Below, one piece after another: positions 1-62,789 of a DNA stretch of 64,000 bases. The position numbers and the translations under genes were made by a program. The notes under the pieces are model-generated. The model had not been told where the DNA came from, searched no databases, and was given only the letters and a program-made list of their open reading frames with translations. Numbering within the stretch: position 1 is the first letter of the stretch; each line of letters starts with the position of its first letter. Source of the stretch: Aldrovandia affinis (Eukaryota; Chordata; Actinopteri; Notacanthiformes; Halosauridae); contig JAINUG010000007.1 in the NCBI GenBank assembly GCA_029706075.1, positions 9,611,501 to 9,675,500 of the forward strand, read 5' to 3'.

Positions 1-2760
1 CGTATGGATCTTATTTATTAGATGACTAAAATAATGAATCAGATGGATAATCAATGATCAGGATTTGGGGAGGGTCAATATTATGAACTGAGAACAATTG
101 TGATGGTAAAACAACAGAACTTAGGATCAGGTCCAATATTAACGTGTGAACCAAATGGTACAGGCCAAATTTCTTCACTCTTAATTCACCCCAAATTTAG
201 ATCTAATTCATACTAATTTCACTAAAATTTTTGTTTGTTTTATATGTGTTTGATGCTTTCGTAAATAAGATGTTTGGTGCATTCGACCAGCAGGTATTGT
301 ATCAAGGATATGGGCATGTGCATGTGTTTCTTTTTCTTAGAGTATGGACAGTGATCTGTTTTTAGTTGGTGACATTCATGTGTACGCTGTAATTTTCCAC
401 ATTCCCCTGAAAGAGCATCAGTGTCCTAGGCATTGCAGCAATGTGGTGGCTGAAAACTCAGAAAGCTTGTTTTATGCCCCTGAGGACTTGATTGTCATAA
501 ACATTTGGAATATTTGCCGATTTTCATTTGTGAGGCATCCAGACATCACTTTGGACATTCAAAGTTGCATGCTGTCTCTGGTTGAGACAGGCATTGCATG
601 AGTTCAAAGTAAATGAAGGTGTTCTACACCCCCTGCCAGAGCTGGACAAAAATCGCACTCTTGAACTATTCAGCTGTAACCACTTTTTCCTTTTTTTGCC
701 TCAGGAATTTCCTCAGGAATGTTCAGGGCTGTCGGCTTTGGGTACTGTAGTATTGTTTCAAGTTTCAAGGAAGCTTTAGACTGTGACCAGTCAGAATCCT
801 GAACACTCTCCCTGTCTGGACGTCTGACGTGCATTGTTTTTCAGATTTAACACCGGTGTTGCCTCGCTTTCCCAAGAGTGCTGAATGAGAGCTTAAGATT
901 CATGATTCGGTTGTTCCACACATGTGAGGTTTCACGGTGGTTAATATGCATCCAGAATAAACGTGGTGTTTAAATAAAAAAATGTCAATCATAAAGGGCT
1001 TTTTGTATTGTTTAACTCAAGACCATTGGGTTTGTTTTGTCTGACCAGGAGGCAGTCAAAGCGACATGTATATTAGCCTGCACGTGGGTGCCCATTGAAC
1101 CAGCGTCTTTGTGCTGTGTGGAATGAAGATATAGAGGCAAGTAAATCACATGCCTATCCCCTTGCTTTTGACTCCTGTTGTTGTCCTTCTTGCCCACTTT
1201 TTCTTGCCAGATTGGTTATCTTCTGGCCACTGGGGTAGAAACCGCAAGTAATTATTCCAATGATGGAACTAGTTTGCCAACAACATACCGAAGGTTTGTC
1301 TATCAATGCAAAGTTCATGAAACCTTATTGGCCTGGAACTTGCAGACTCTCTTGATTCAGTTCTCTATAATGTTTGGTGGGCAGAAAAACCACCGAAGCA
1401 CCTGCTTGGTCCAGTACGTGGCATTAGGGGACAGATTTATGACTTTTTTCTGGGTTGACTGACAAAAATGCCACAATGAGTCCCCAAACCTGTTCCTGGA
1501 GAGGTGTACTGTTGGCTCTTATTGTTACTCAGCACGTCCTCACCTCTCCCCATATGTTGGGTCTGAAGTTTTTGCGGATTTCCATGCATGGATTTCTGTG
1601 CTTAAAAAATTGTCCAGTCAGTAACGCAAAGCTGCTTTTAATTTTCATTCGAAACAAACTTGAGACTTGGTTTGACTCAAAACTGCAGTGTTAGGCAGGT
1701 AAAATCTTTAACCCGCTCATCCGATAACTACAATTTCATTAACCCAATTCTGGTGACGGATCCCATTTGGGTCAGACACCGAACCGCACTCTGGTGACAG
1801 CAGCGCTACTGGTGCACAGGTTTCAGTGTGTGATTAGTGGTTGTAACCACTTGATTTACAGCCAGAGTTTGAGAGACAAACCAAGCCCATATGGCTGATT
1901 CCACAGGAGAAGCAAGCCAAGTTCCGTTCATTACAGTCTAACCATATGTGAACTACACTCTTGGAAGTAGCTGTGGTGCCTCACTGGATTCTTCATCCCC
2001 ATCAGAGTAAAGTAGCCGGATCTGCTGAGAATAATGCTTCTCAGTCCCTCCGGAGCGTTTCATTGGTGGAAGGCGATCGTTCACCATGGATACCGTGGGT
2101 CTTCCTGTGGAGAGAGCTGGCCCTGCACACCGGCTCAGAGTGATTCAGTCTCGCAGTGCTGGGAACATTCTACTTCCCATTTCCTCCTGGTCCCCCCACT
2201 CTCTGAAAGTGAGCGGGTGTTTCCAGTTGGCCGTTAATGGGACAGGAAAGGGAAGAGGAGGGTAAGAGGTCACTAAGCGAGCTGCCTGCCAGGTTTTTGG
2301 TCTTGTGTGCTGCTGTCCCGCTGAGGGGAAACCAATCAGCTGAGCCAGGATGAGAGCAGAGCCCCTCCTGCTTTTCTAACGCTGTCATCAGCAGGACCTG
2401 CTGCAACTAGGTTTTGAGGATTTCAACATTTTGCTTGTTTGTGTACAAAAAAAATGCATGAAAGCCCAGGTCCATGTTTACACGGCATGGCCTTTAATGA
2501 TAAACATAAACTGACAACCTCTGTGTTGTTTTAAGAAAGCAAAGACAAGGTTCTTAATCAGGTTTTCACAATCTTGTAATGTAAACCTCGAGAATCAATT
2601 TTGATAATTATGGTGTAAATGCCAAAAGACAGGCTGGATAGCTGCAGAGCTCAACCAATAGTAACAAGCCCTCATAGGCTGTCATACATTTCAGGCTCCC
2701 AAATGAGTTTGTTTCTCTCAGGTCTCAGTCTTATGTTTCTGTAGCGGACCCTCAGGCATT
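1..2760. other. Upstream non-coding sequence
   Basis: No exon, RNA gene or recognisable repeat could be supported. Open frames are short and overlapping with no protein-like pattern. It is either 5' of mical2 or inside an intron after an unseen leader exon. Confidence 0.5.
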
Positions 2761-2764
2761 TGGC

Positions 2765-2882
2765 TAAGTGGAGAATTTATTGTTACCTTGTTTATTTGTA
2801 ATCTATGATTGTTCTTACATGCAGATCTTGTAAGTCGCTTTGGATAAGAGCGTCTGCTAAATGCTTAAAATGTAAATGTAAA
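2765..2882 (+). repeat. 3' end of an L2-type LINE
   Basis: Contains the tail AAGTCGCTTTGGATAAGAGC followed by GTCTGCTAAATG and TGTAA-like repeats. The preceding bases (ATGATTGTTCTTACATG) match the reverse complement of the L2 LINE end near 55.45-55.51 kb, so this is a 5'-truncated copy of that family in + orientation. Confidence 0.75.
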
Positions 2883-3349
2883 CCAGTGTATTGATCAATT
2901 TACTGTTCCAGGTTAAGGGTCTGCATGTTCACGTGATCAAGGGAATTCCTTGGTGTGTAATCACCTTTGCTGTGACCAGACCTGTTGTCACTCCTCTTTC
3001 GAGTGCCCTGCCAAGTGGATAATTCCTGTGGAAAGTAAATGGGTTTGTGAGGCGCAGTGCACTTCCATAGTCAACTGTTCGGGGGAGGGGGAGGGTCATC
3101 AGATTCTTTTTGTCTTGGTTTCCATCTGCGTAGAGAATGTTGCTCCGCGTGGGTTGGAAAACGTCCACGGGGTCATGTGCTCGCCGCCCTGGAACATGAC
3201 ACCTGTTTATTTTGAGCTGGTCTTCTCCGTAAATCACTTTCCGGGCCACTGACACGCGGAAACACCCCCCAAATCAAGCCTGTACACCATATACCCAGTC
3301 AGTCTGAAGCCAAACCCACTCACCTGAAGGCTTAATGAAAGAGTGGCAG

Positions 3350-3580
3350 GCAGTGTGGTATAATGGTTAGGGAACTGGGCTTGTAACGTTAAGGTTGCTG
3401 GTTCAATCCCCAGGTGGGACACTGCCGGTGTACCCTTGAGCAAGGTACTTAACCTGAATTGCTTCAGTTAATATCTAGCTGTATAAATGGATTGTATGTA
3501 AAGAAGTGTCAACTGTAAGTCGCTCTGGATAAGAGCGTCTGCTAAATGCCTGTAATGTAATGTAATGTAATGTAATGTAA
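3350..3580 (+). repeat. tRNA-derived SINE, family A, copy 1
   Basis: Head with pol III A-box-like GGTATAATGGTTAGG and B box GGTTCAATCCC, a body, then the L2-LINE-like tail (CGCTCTGGATAAGAGCGTCT) and a (TGTAA)n end. Two more copies lie at 18833 (+) and 26566 (-). The shared tail suggests mobilisation by the resident L2 LINE, as known for eel UnaSINE and UnaL2. Confidence 0.9.
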
Positions 3581-6500
3581 AGTTCTACTCTTCCCCACAA
3601 GATCCCTAAACACACTGTATTTTAAAAGCCTTCATAGGCATCACTCATAAAAATTATGTGCGGAGTTGCCGACTCACTTTTTAAGACACAAAAAAAGTTC
3701 AATTTTCCCTACGGTTCTCTCCAGTGTCTTGATATATGACTCGTCTGTGTGTCCCACCATTTTCCATGAGGTCAACTTGATCACCTGGTCAGGGTTCAGG
3801 GAATCATGTTCTAGGTTTTTCCCCACATTGGCTCAGATGGATTTGTTTTATTTGCTCTGGGACATTTCTACTGTGAAACGCTGTGTGACTAACTGAGTGT
3901 AAATTATGCTCAACAAAATAAAGATTGACTGATTTATTCATTAATGAATAATGTACCTGCACCTGTACTGTACAATGACAATAAATTTGAATCTAATCTA
4001 ATCTAATCTAATCTAATGAAAGGCATTGAGATACTTTCATTGAGGTAGTTTCCCCAAAAGCAATAATAGTATTCAAATTATTATACAGAAATGTATGAAT
4101 GAATCCCATTTTAAGGAAATCAAGATTGTGCTGCTGGGATTGGTTATGTTGGGATAATTAATTCTGTGGAACAGTAGGCTATGACAGGTTTGGCTCTTGT
4201 CCATTAGTGTCTTTGGATAGATCCTTTTTCAGTTGGAGATATTTGGTGCACATGCGGCAGACTGAAATGCCTAAAGGATACACAGCTGCTCCGCTGCTGT
4301 TTCAGTGACTACTGTGTGAAACGATAATTTTTCTCCTCACTGAATCAGGTTCAAGTGTTGCGCAATGTGGGAGGGTCTGTTTCTTTTTTCTTCTCTCTTT
4401 GTTTCTTGCCCAATACTGGAAGAGTTGGCAGGTTTTTATGCTGTCCAGTTGATACTCGGTGTACTTTCAGAGCATATGGAAAGAGCAGAGTCCTTTGGGG
4501 AGCTCAGAACATTGTTTGCCCAAACCTGCTTCCAGCTCTGATATGTAATGCCTCCTTATCTGATGGCGAGGAGTTCCTTCCTCGTTTCATTCACACTTGA
4601 CCGTAATTATGCTTATTACAGTATGAGTAAAGCCCTGCTGCCCCCACTCCCCCTCAGACCTCAGCATCCTTTTGTTTGTCCTGGTTGTTTGAAACTGCAG
4701 CTCCTCTAAACTTTCAAAGTTATTGTTTTGTGTTTGATTTATCCCATGCTCTGGGTGAATTACATTTTTGAGATTGCGGTTTGGGTAGGCGGCCGCCTTT
4801 ACAAGCCAACAAACTGTATTCTAGCAGCCCTGGGTGATTGTTTGGTATCACTAGACCAAATCTTCTGCAAAAAAGTTACTAGAGATGTGATTATGGCCCG
4901 CAGAGTGTGAGTGACCTACATTCCTCCTCATTAAAGCTTGACGTATGGCCGTTCACGCATTCCTGAAGGAAAGCTGTGCACGCTGTAAGCTGAAAGTCAC
5001 GTTGGAGGTAAAAATTGCTTTTGGGATTGAAAGATGTTGATTGTAGATTGAAAGCCAGAAGGGAATAATATGTTTGTGGGACTTTTTGTTTGATTTAATG
5101 GAAGCGATCATCCACAATCAGCCAGGGTTAAACATGGCAGCACCTGAAAGATGGGTGTTTTTCTGCTTTTCCTCCGAATGGCTAGTTTATATAAAGCATG
5201 TTTTTGTTTTGCGTTTTGTTTTTGCCCCCTTCACCCCCCCCAAGGCTGTCCAACTGCAGCTAGTACATACATATTTTACATCTTTCAAATTCCTCCACTG
5301 AGGTTTCCTGCACCAAAGCAAGCTGATAGCCTGAACATCAGTAGACACACATTATAGACTGCTCTGGAGGAACTGCTTTGAATTCCCCATAACCACAAGA
5401 TCAGCCTGACATGCCTGCAGTATACAAAGGTATGGAGGAGGAAGGATGGTGGGGCAAAACTTTGGGCACAACAGCTGAGGCATTGGATGTGTCCAGATGT
5501 CATTCACAATCTCACAACCTCACTTTCCACTTTTCTAATTTGCTAATGCAGAAGCTGCAATGTGGACTGAAACCAGTGTCGTCGTTCAGATACAAGCAAT
5601 CACATCACGATCACAGAAATTTATTTTCTTCGTGTTTATACACACTGTAACTATATGAATTATGTATTATGTTGTCCGTAAAAATAACTGCGAGGATTTG
5701 ATTAGTGGTATGATCCAATTGTGATGGATGGTTTTGGTTCTAATAAAAGGGAAACCCGGTCACGGACCAGAAGGCGTTTCCCCAGACAGCTAGATCCTCA
5801 TGAAAAAAGCCCTCTCGATGAGCTGCGGTTAGGGCCAGCCCTTTGATGTGTGGTTTTTACGGGGTTCTCAGCGAGCACATTGTGTCTGCCTGCACCTTTA
5901 TTTCTACTCTGTCATACAGTGATGTCATGGTGTGAACAGCCAGGCCCGGGGAGGGATTGTAGCTTCTCATCAGTCTGCTGTGTGATTACCCCCCCCAACC
6001 CTCTCCCCAAAGCAGACGGTGCTGATGATTACATGCTACTGCACCGTACATGAACCCATGGAACGCAAACCACTGCCTTTGCAAGTGGTCATTAGAACAT
6101 GTGATTGAAGCTTTCTGAACAGGCATTTTTACAGGGTAGATATATTCAATGGCATGCACATTAACGTAAATGTATAAAATTTGCAGTTTGAGGTATTCAT
6201 TCCGGCACTGTTGCTACTTGTTTGTCCAAAACCAATTTTTTTAAAGTTTTTGCTCCTAACAGGCCTCGGAGTCAGAATGGAAAAAGTACAGTCCGTGTCA
6301 GTCGTGTATTTGAATGACAAATTTAAGGAAGCTATGCTTTTTCATGGCTTATATAACATTAAGGGTATGGTTGTTACTGAAAATAATGTTGTGTAAGAAA
6401 TTTTTGTCAAAATGAAGCAAAAACACGTCACCACAGATTGATGTCAGGCCTAAATCTTTGCACAATTTGCATTTATTCACAAAGGTCCTTTACGCCAAAG

Positions 6501-8600
6501 GCGTGATACGGTATTCTCTGTATAGTACTACGCACTGTATTGTGCCTTTTAAGTCAATGTGGTGGAGATTTCGCTTTTAAATTAGCTTTTTTCACCAAGC
6601 CGAACCCATAACAAGGGTTACGCGGACAAAAACACAAATCGATCCCTGTACACTCACACTATCAAAAACGGAGGCAGCTAATGCGATCTGGAAACTCTGG
6701 CCCATTCTTCCCTTTCAATGCATTACCTCTGCATGCAGGTGAGGGAAATACTGGCCGATTTCACCAGCGGGACTGATTTCAGGTACAGCGCCACACCTCT
6801 CAAACACACTGGCAGCATGACAAATACGGCCTCTGCCTCCTCACACCATTAACTGTTACATAATTCTTCTCTCGTTTCAAGCACCTGTGCTTCTCCACCC
6901 TCAGGCTAGGTTCAGGTAGTCCATTCCTGCAAACTCAAAAGATAAATGTAGATATGCTAGAGAGAGCTTGCCTAAATAGGATAAAATTCTCTCTGTCATT
7001 ATGAAAGCTCCAGTAAACTGGCGTGCTTCTGGTAACATGTGCCCAGGGGCCTGGTGTGTGAAAACAGCCCCCCCCCCACCAATAGGAATTGAGAAGGGAT
7101 GTGGCCTGTGCTCAGTGCTGATGGAGCAGTTCAGAGTTATGTCAAACGCCCGGCCCTGACATTCCTCTTTCAGAGGCCTACTCAGGGGTTCTGGAGGGCC
7201 CCCAGGGCTCATTTAGCGCCTCTAGGAGAGAACTGACATCTCCCTTCAGAGGTGCTGTCGCTGTTGCGACCAGCACTGGATCAATGTGAGGCAGGATGGG
7301 CTGTGATAGAGCTCTGTCTCACTCATCTTCCCTTCCTGTGTTCTGCTTGTGTTTGCACTGCTGGGAGTGCAGAGATCAAAGATGGAGTTACAAGTGCACG
7401 CAATGTGGCTCTGTATTCTCGCTTATCAGGGGAAAGACTCCTTGGTCAAAACGATTTGATGTTCTGAGTCTGAACTGGCTCGAGACAATTTAAATTGGTT
7501 TAATGTTGCTAATGAAATTGACCAGCGGCAGAGAGCAGTGGGAACTGGGTAGTTTTCTGAGCAAATATGGGACTAGGTTTCATAACAGTGAAAAACTGCT
7601 TATAATATCTCAACCTGGTACTGACCTGCAGTGAAATTTAATATGACTGCACTGCTGTGCTTCACTGCTATATCTGTATTTTGTGATTGAGCGCGCGCTT
7701 GTCAAACATTTAGTTCTCTTTGCTAAAAGAGGGCCGCCACTTTGCCTTTGGTCATTTTTCCCCTAGAAGGCATGACGGTTAACTATAAAAAAAATAAAAA
7801 TAATCAAATGTCTTGCTTTTTTCCACACTGACTGGAACTGTTGCTACAAATAGACGCAGACCATGGCTGTGATAAAGTTTCTGCCTCTTCCTGTGCCACA
7901 TCCCACAATGCTTTGTGCCAAAACTGTTAAATATAGATGCAAGGTTGCGAGCAAGCATTATAAGCCCGCTCTGGCTCCTTGTGAAATGCATTGCATGTCC
8001 ATTACTGTGTGTTAGGGAGGTGTCTGATGATTTAGGGGCTTGACAAGTGGAAGGCAACACAGTTAATTGATTTCGTTTTTGTATTATGGCCCGCACCTCC
8101 TGTGGACCTGAGGCTTTAACGGTCCGAGGGGACACTTTATGGAAAGAGTAGGGTATCAGTCTTTCAGTGCCCCTGCCCAATGAAAGATGAGAAGCTGTAA
8201 CGCTGCAGAACTCGATTAGGTAGCTGAGCAGTGATACCCCCATGGGTCTGTGTTAATACGAGCGGGGAGAGGGGGGCAAGGCTCTGTGGGCCACGCCAGA
8301 CTTCACACTTGTTCACATTGCACACTTCTGTACATGCCCACTGGGCGATATTAATATCAAAAGCACTCCTGTTTCAAATCTTCATGGAAACAGTGTTCTC
8401 CACGTCGAAGGCTTCCATATGCTTCAAGTGGAAAGATCACACATCTGCTTTGATGCCATGCGATGGTGCAGATTCCCCACCTTGATCATCGGATTTGTTA
8501 TTCAAACGGGCAGGATGACAGGTCCAAGGGAAAGAAGACTTTTCTTTGTGTGTGTGCCACCTCCATTTTAGATATCCTGCTCTTCGATCAGATCATTTTA
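3581..8600. other. Upstream non-coding stretch
   Basis: No supported gene or RNA. Contains an (AATCT)n microsatellite at 3990-4017. Otherwise unique-looking sequence with scattered short open frames. Confidence 0.5.
3990..4017 (+). repeat. (AATCT)n microsatellite
   Basis: Five to six tandem AATCT units following an AATAAA-containing stretch; it may be the simple-repeat tail of a degraded retroposon. Confidence 0.8.
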
Positions 8601-8609
8601 GTACTTCTT

Positions 8610-9135
8610 TCCAGTTATAATAATATATTTTATTTTTATACCGCCTTTCCAGATCCCAAGGACACTTTGCATAATCACGATAATAGAGGTAAAGAAACAG
8701 CCAACAATACACATAGTACAAACAAGGATAATCGTACAAGAGTGCAGGATCAGGGGTGGAGCCCAAACAACAGGAACCAGGATAACAGAGATGACTGGAA
8801 TACAAAGGAATACGTACAGCTGTAGACGAGAGTGAAAAAGTAGAGATTTTAAGAGTGCTTTGAGCAGTGAGAGCAAGATTGTTTCATTGATGTGTTGTGG
8901 AATTGTGTTCCAGAGCTTTGGAGTATCCTCACAAAAATCTCTATATCCCCAAAGGTGGTGGGTAATGATATTTGTTGCCTGCGGGTTGTGCCACCAATAA
9001 ACCAATAAAGTCCACTGCTGCCTGGGTTCGAGCCCAGGCTCCACCAGCCAAGGTCTGGTTGGGAGTCCTGTTTGGGGGCTAGAAGTTGAACTAGAAGGGG
9101 GTGCAACAAAATTGGGAGAAAATGCATAGAAGAAT
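8610..9135 (-). repeat. Old LINE 3' end with adjoining SINE-like tail
   Basis: 8620-8990 resembles a fish LINE 3' region in reverse orientation (TATACCGCCTTTCCAG near its end, then a frame-like part around 8870-8940). 9010-9130 holds a tRNA B-box-like GGGTTCGAGCCC and a tail AAAATTGGGAGAAAAT resembling SINE family B. Boundaries are uncertain. Confidence 0.4.
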
Positions 9136-10403
9136 CTGAAAAAATAAATGAAAAAAAAAAAAGTATATATTGCAATATCAGAACCACTAAAGTGAGTTCC
9201 TATGAGCTTGGGCTCTTTAAGGGAAGTGCTGGAAGGTATTGACGTTACCAGGATCAGACCTTTTGATTAAGGCGGTTTTGTTCAGACTTGATATCTCGCC
9301 CCAAGGAAAAGATTACAGCATCAAACATCTTTCTGTCTGAAATGTCACTTTTTTAAAAGAATCTACTGAAAATACATTGCTTCTGTGCATAGGCTGTTTC
9401 CATGGTCAGTGGGGGTAATGCTCTGAACAGAATGCACCTTTTTCCAGGTTTAAGCTGCAGGGTGAAAGCCGCAAGCCAAACATTTTGTTTCTGCCTGCAT
9501 GGCCAAATGGGAGGACCCGCGCTATTGCTAAATCAGATGATTCCGAAGCCGAGCAGATCAGAGCAGAGCTGTCTGTCAGGATGGAGCAGTGGGCCTGCTT
9601 TTTGTAAATCCAGCATCAGGACAAAGCGGTGATTTCATCAACACTTTCCTCATAGAGCACAACCGCCTGGTGTTAGAAATTGTATGTGCAAGACAGCAAG
9701 CCACACCTTTAGTGTATGTTGTTTCTTTTTAGTGAGCAACACATATTTAGCAGGTTGCGTTATTTTAACCTCATCTGGCTGTCTGTGTTCTGCGCAGATA
9801 AGTGTTTGTTCCAGCTCTTAGAACTTTCTGTTTTAATCAGCACATGCCCGCACGGTGATAAGAGTTTGATTCACTGTTGAAACACATGTAGCCTGAGGGC
9901 TATTTTAAGGCCTTGTTGAAAACTTGCCAGTGCTTTTGGCATGTATGCCCTCATGCATGACACACTATAATCCTGACACTTCTGCACTCATTTATTGTTT
10001 CATCTTTTAATGTCTTTTAATTAAAATATTTTATTTGGAAGGACACACCATAGTTTTTCCTTGGGGGAGAGAACATTCTCCCCCCCCCCCTAGTCCTTTT
10101 AAAGAAAATCTGAGTTTGGTTCACTGTGAGTTAAGCTTCCTGGTGACACTGCCCAAGAGCTGTGTATTTCTGGTGTAGGATTAACACAGCAGGTAATGAA
10201 TGTTTGTGAAAGGATTTATTGTAATATACTAATATAACTGCCATCTGTTCAGAAGAAATGACTCTGATCTGTTCAGGTCAGGCACTTAACTTTTTAAATA
10301 AATAGATTTTTATTAGTGGGATTACATATGCCATCTGTTCAGGATTCCACGCTACCATTGGCCACTCAGTGACATCACACTCATCATGGTTTCTTTTCAC
10401 CAG
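9136..10403. other. Non-coding stretch before exon 1
   Basis: Nothing recognised apart from a C10-type homopolymer near 10081. No promoter call is made. Confidence 0.45.
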
Positions 10404-10510
10404 CTCAGCATGGGCATGCCAGGAGCGGCCAGACCGTGGGTGTAGCCATTGAGCAGCTGGAGAGACGGGGAGGGAAAGCGGGAGTCGGGGAGTGATCCCT
10501 GGGGGCAAAG
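10404..10510 (+). other. mical2: Probable 5' UTR part of the first coding exon
   Basis: A pyrimidine-rich tract ending in CAG at 10401-10403 looks like a splice acceptor, so the first coding exon may begin at 10404 with a non-coding leader exon further upstream. A second AG at 10407-10408 is an alternative. An in-frame TGA at 10493-10495 lies five codons before the ATG, so coding cannot extend further upstream in this exon. No leader exon or core promoter was recognised. Confidence 0.4.
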
Positions 10511-60179
<49,669 letters not shown>

Positions 60180-61855
60180 AGAACCCAGAGGAGAACCTGG
60201 GCGATGTGTTCTCTTAGAGAACCCAGAGGTGAACCTGGGCGATGTGTTCTCTTAGAGAACCCAGAGGTGAACCTGGGCACTGTATTCTCTTAGAGAACCC
60301 AGGGGAGAACTTGGGCGATGCGTTCTCTTAGAGAACCCAGGGGAGAACCTGGGTGATGCGTTCTCTTAGAGAACCCAGAGGAGAACCTGGGTGATGTTTT
60401 CTCTTAGAGAACCCAGAGGAAAACCTGGGCGCTATGTTCTCTTAGAGAACCCAGAAGGGACCCCGCAGTTCCTTTATGTCTCTGTTCTGGCCGATTGAGG
60501 CCTGACTAGACACCAAGCTGCATTCCTGCCATGTGCAATCATGAAATCTTCTGTTTGATCACGTGCACAGGTGCTTGTCAGTTAAGACTCAAGTTTACTA
60601 TACAGTTAAGAACCTCCTTGCTATGAACCTGTTACTCTGCTTATATCAGACCCTGTTCGTATGGGACTAGTATTACATGGGGAGTCCGGTATAGTGAAAT
60701 TATCAGTACGAATTCAGTACAAATTGTCCTGTACGAATCTTCCATGTACCGACACCAGTACGAAATCTCTGTAAATAAATCACTTAATTTGTTTATGGCA
60801 GATGATCGCTTCCTTTCTACATTCAAAAACAATGGAGGCTACAGTGGAAATAGTTCAAGTGAGTTTGAATAGCTTTTTTAGCACAAACTCCAGGTCAATA
60901 AACTCAAGTGAATTACTGACTTTACTTATCCAGAGCGAATGGGCCACACAAAGCTGAGGTTTGGGGGTATTTCCTAAATTACATGTAGTCTCCACGTAAT
61001 ACTAGTCCTGAACAAATAGGGCTTTAAAAACTGTGTTGACTGGTCTTGTTAATGTTTCATTGTTCAAAAAACCTTTTGTTGGATTTTGAACAAACAGAAG
61101 TCGTTCAGCTTTAGGTTTACTGTTATAGTTTGCAAGCACTGAAATAACTCACTTTTTTTTTGTCTTTAAAACGCATGCTTTTTAACAGCACAAAAGGTCA
61201 TGCGCATTGCCAGACAGTGGTTTACAGCATTTATGAACTTGCCATTACTGCAGAGCATCCGATTCAAACACGTCTGCCTGATTTCGCTGTACTGCTGAGC
61301 ATTCATACAGATTGCTTTGACATGCTCCAGTCTCATTTCGTTTTTTTGTTTCCGTGCTTTGCTCAGGTTACAGTCGGTTTTTTCCCCAAAAACTTTAGAG
61401 TAACCAAAATGCTTCACTTAAAGCACTTTAATTAGAGGAGACTTCCTGTTCCAGATCTTAATGCTGGGTGTGGCAGTGGAATGTGGAAGTGTTGTTGCCA
61501 CGGATCACAAACAACTGATCCTGGTCCTGTAAGTTTACTAAACCACAATGAACCTGTCACACACAGTCCTGTCTGCCTGTAAGTGCAATTGAAATGCCAA
61601 ACCGTTTAATTTTTGTTTTACAAGCCATTTTCCTTCAAGTTTTTCAATGGCACAAACGTTTGTTGTTTGATTGTCACTTTTTTCCTTTTGAACAAGCAGA
61701 TGCTGCCATCTTTGACCATAACAGTAGAATTTTATACAGTTTATTCCTATTTTTTATGTTTTTGTCTCTCTCTTTTTTGATATGCACAATGCAAAATTAA
61801 TTTAACTTTTGCTATACTACAGAAGTGTTGCTGGTTTATCTCCATTTACTCTTAT

Positions 61856-61861
61856 AATAAA
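61856..61861 (+). promoter_or_regulatory. Candidate proximal poly(A) signal
   Basis: AATAAA with a T/GT-rich stretch downstream (TGGTCTCTTGT). Would give a 1.7-kb 3' UTR. A third hexamer at 60774-60779 would give a 0.6-kb UTR. Confidence 0.35.
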
Positions 61862-62783
61862 AAATTGCTGTATGGTCTCTTGTACCACACAGCCTTTGAT
61901 TGCTGTTATTTTTTCAGTATTTTCACAGTCAGTGGATGACTGTAGTGGACATTAAGAATTTAAGGGTTCAGACAAAAGTACTTTTTTCATGTTGAAAGAC
62001 ATGAAAAAGAAAGAATATGTGATGAGCAGTCATATCCTCACTCAAGATTGTGTTGAACTGTGTTTACCTGTACACTGGATATTACGGAGGGAAACATGTA
62101 CTGCTATATATTCTCCTCCTTTACTGTTGTTAAATCCTCATCCTTTATGACTGCGAATGTTATCATGCCCAGGGTATAGCCACTGCCTGGAGTAACCATT
62201 TCAAATTCAACATTGTATTTACCTGGGTTTACAGGAATACGACTGACTGAACAAGCTAGGGTTTGGATAAACAGAAATTATGCAATTAAAAATAGCCATG
62301 GATTATATTTGCCAAATTATATCCAATTTAGGCATCTCCCTTTCAGTCAACCAAAATTATTATGTCGTACTAGTGCGCCCTCCACTTGTAGTGTGCATTA
62401 GTGCACTTAATCAGTGTGTACATGACCTTAAGGAGTTGTTTGAAGTTGAAGTTACATGAAGTAAAAATATCTTTCTGAAATGTCTTACGCGCTTATTTCA
62501 TTGAAAATTTAAAAAAGGGAGGAAGTCTCACATTTTTTAGAACAGTTCTCACCCCTAAAACATTCTAGTGCTTCTAGACACATTTAAAATATACAAAAAC
62601 TGAGAGTACTGAATGAATCGTTTGGTCATTATGTGGGCAAATAACTTGTTTCATTTTGAAAGCCAAATGGACTGTACATACAATCTTTTCGACCAAAGAA
62701 TTTTGACAAGTGCTTTTTGTTTAAGGTATTATGTCCACCTTATTTCTTTTTTCATGACTTCTGTCATGACATTGGCACTTTGC

Positions 62784-62789
62784 AATAAA
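62784..62789 (+). promoter_or_regulatory. Candidate distal poly(A) signal
   Basis: AATAAA followed about 12 bases later by a GT-rich run (TAGGTGGGG), the usual downstream element. Best of the three candidates after the stop codon. Confidence 0.5.

Larger units (their letters stand above)
60180..62789 (+). other. mical2: Probable mical2 3' UTR
   Basis: After the stop there is no further convincing coding exon up to a strong AATAAA at 62784. The stretch starts with the minisatellite and is then AT-rich. Poly(A) hexamers lie at 60774-60779, 61856-61861 and 62784-62789; which is used cannot be told from sequence. Confidence 0.5.

Noticed and set aside
344..779. Overlapping 85- and 65-codon frames as a possible upstream gene or leader exon
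   Set aside because: No domain, no convincing splice signals, and ordinary composition for chance frames in this AT-rich DNA.
3350..3430. A tRNA gene, because of A- and B-box-like sequence
   Set aside because: It is the head of a SINE: no proper cloverleaf arms, and the body and LINE-type tail follow. The same holds for 18833, 38283 and 47115.
7779..8243. A 154-codon reverse frame
   Set aside because: No recognisable motif, no supporting splice or start context, low-complexity end; most likely chance.
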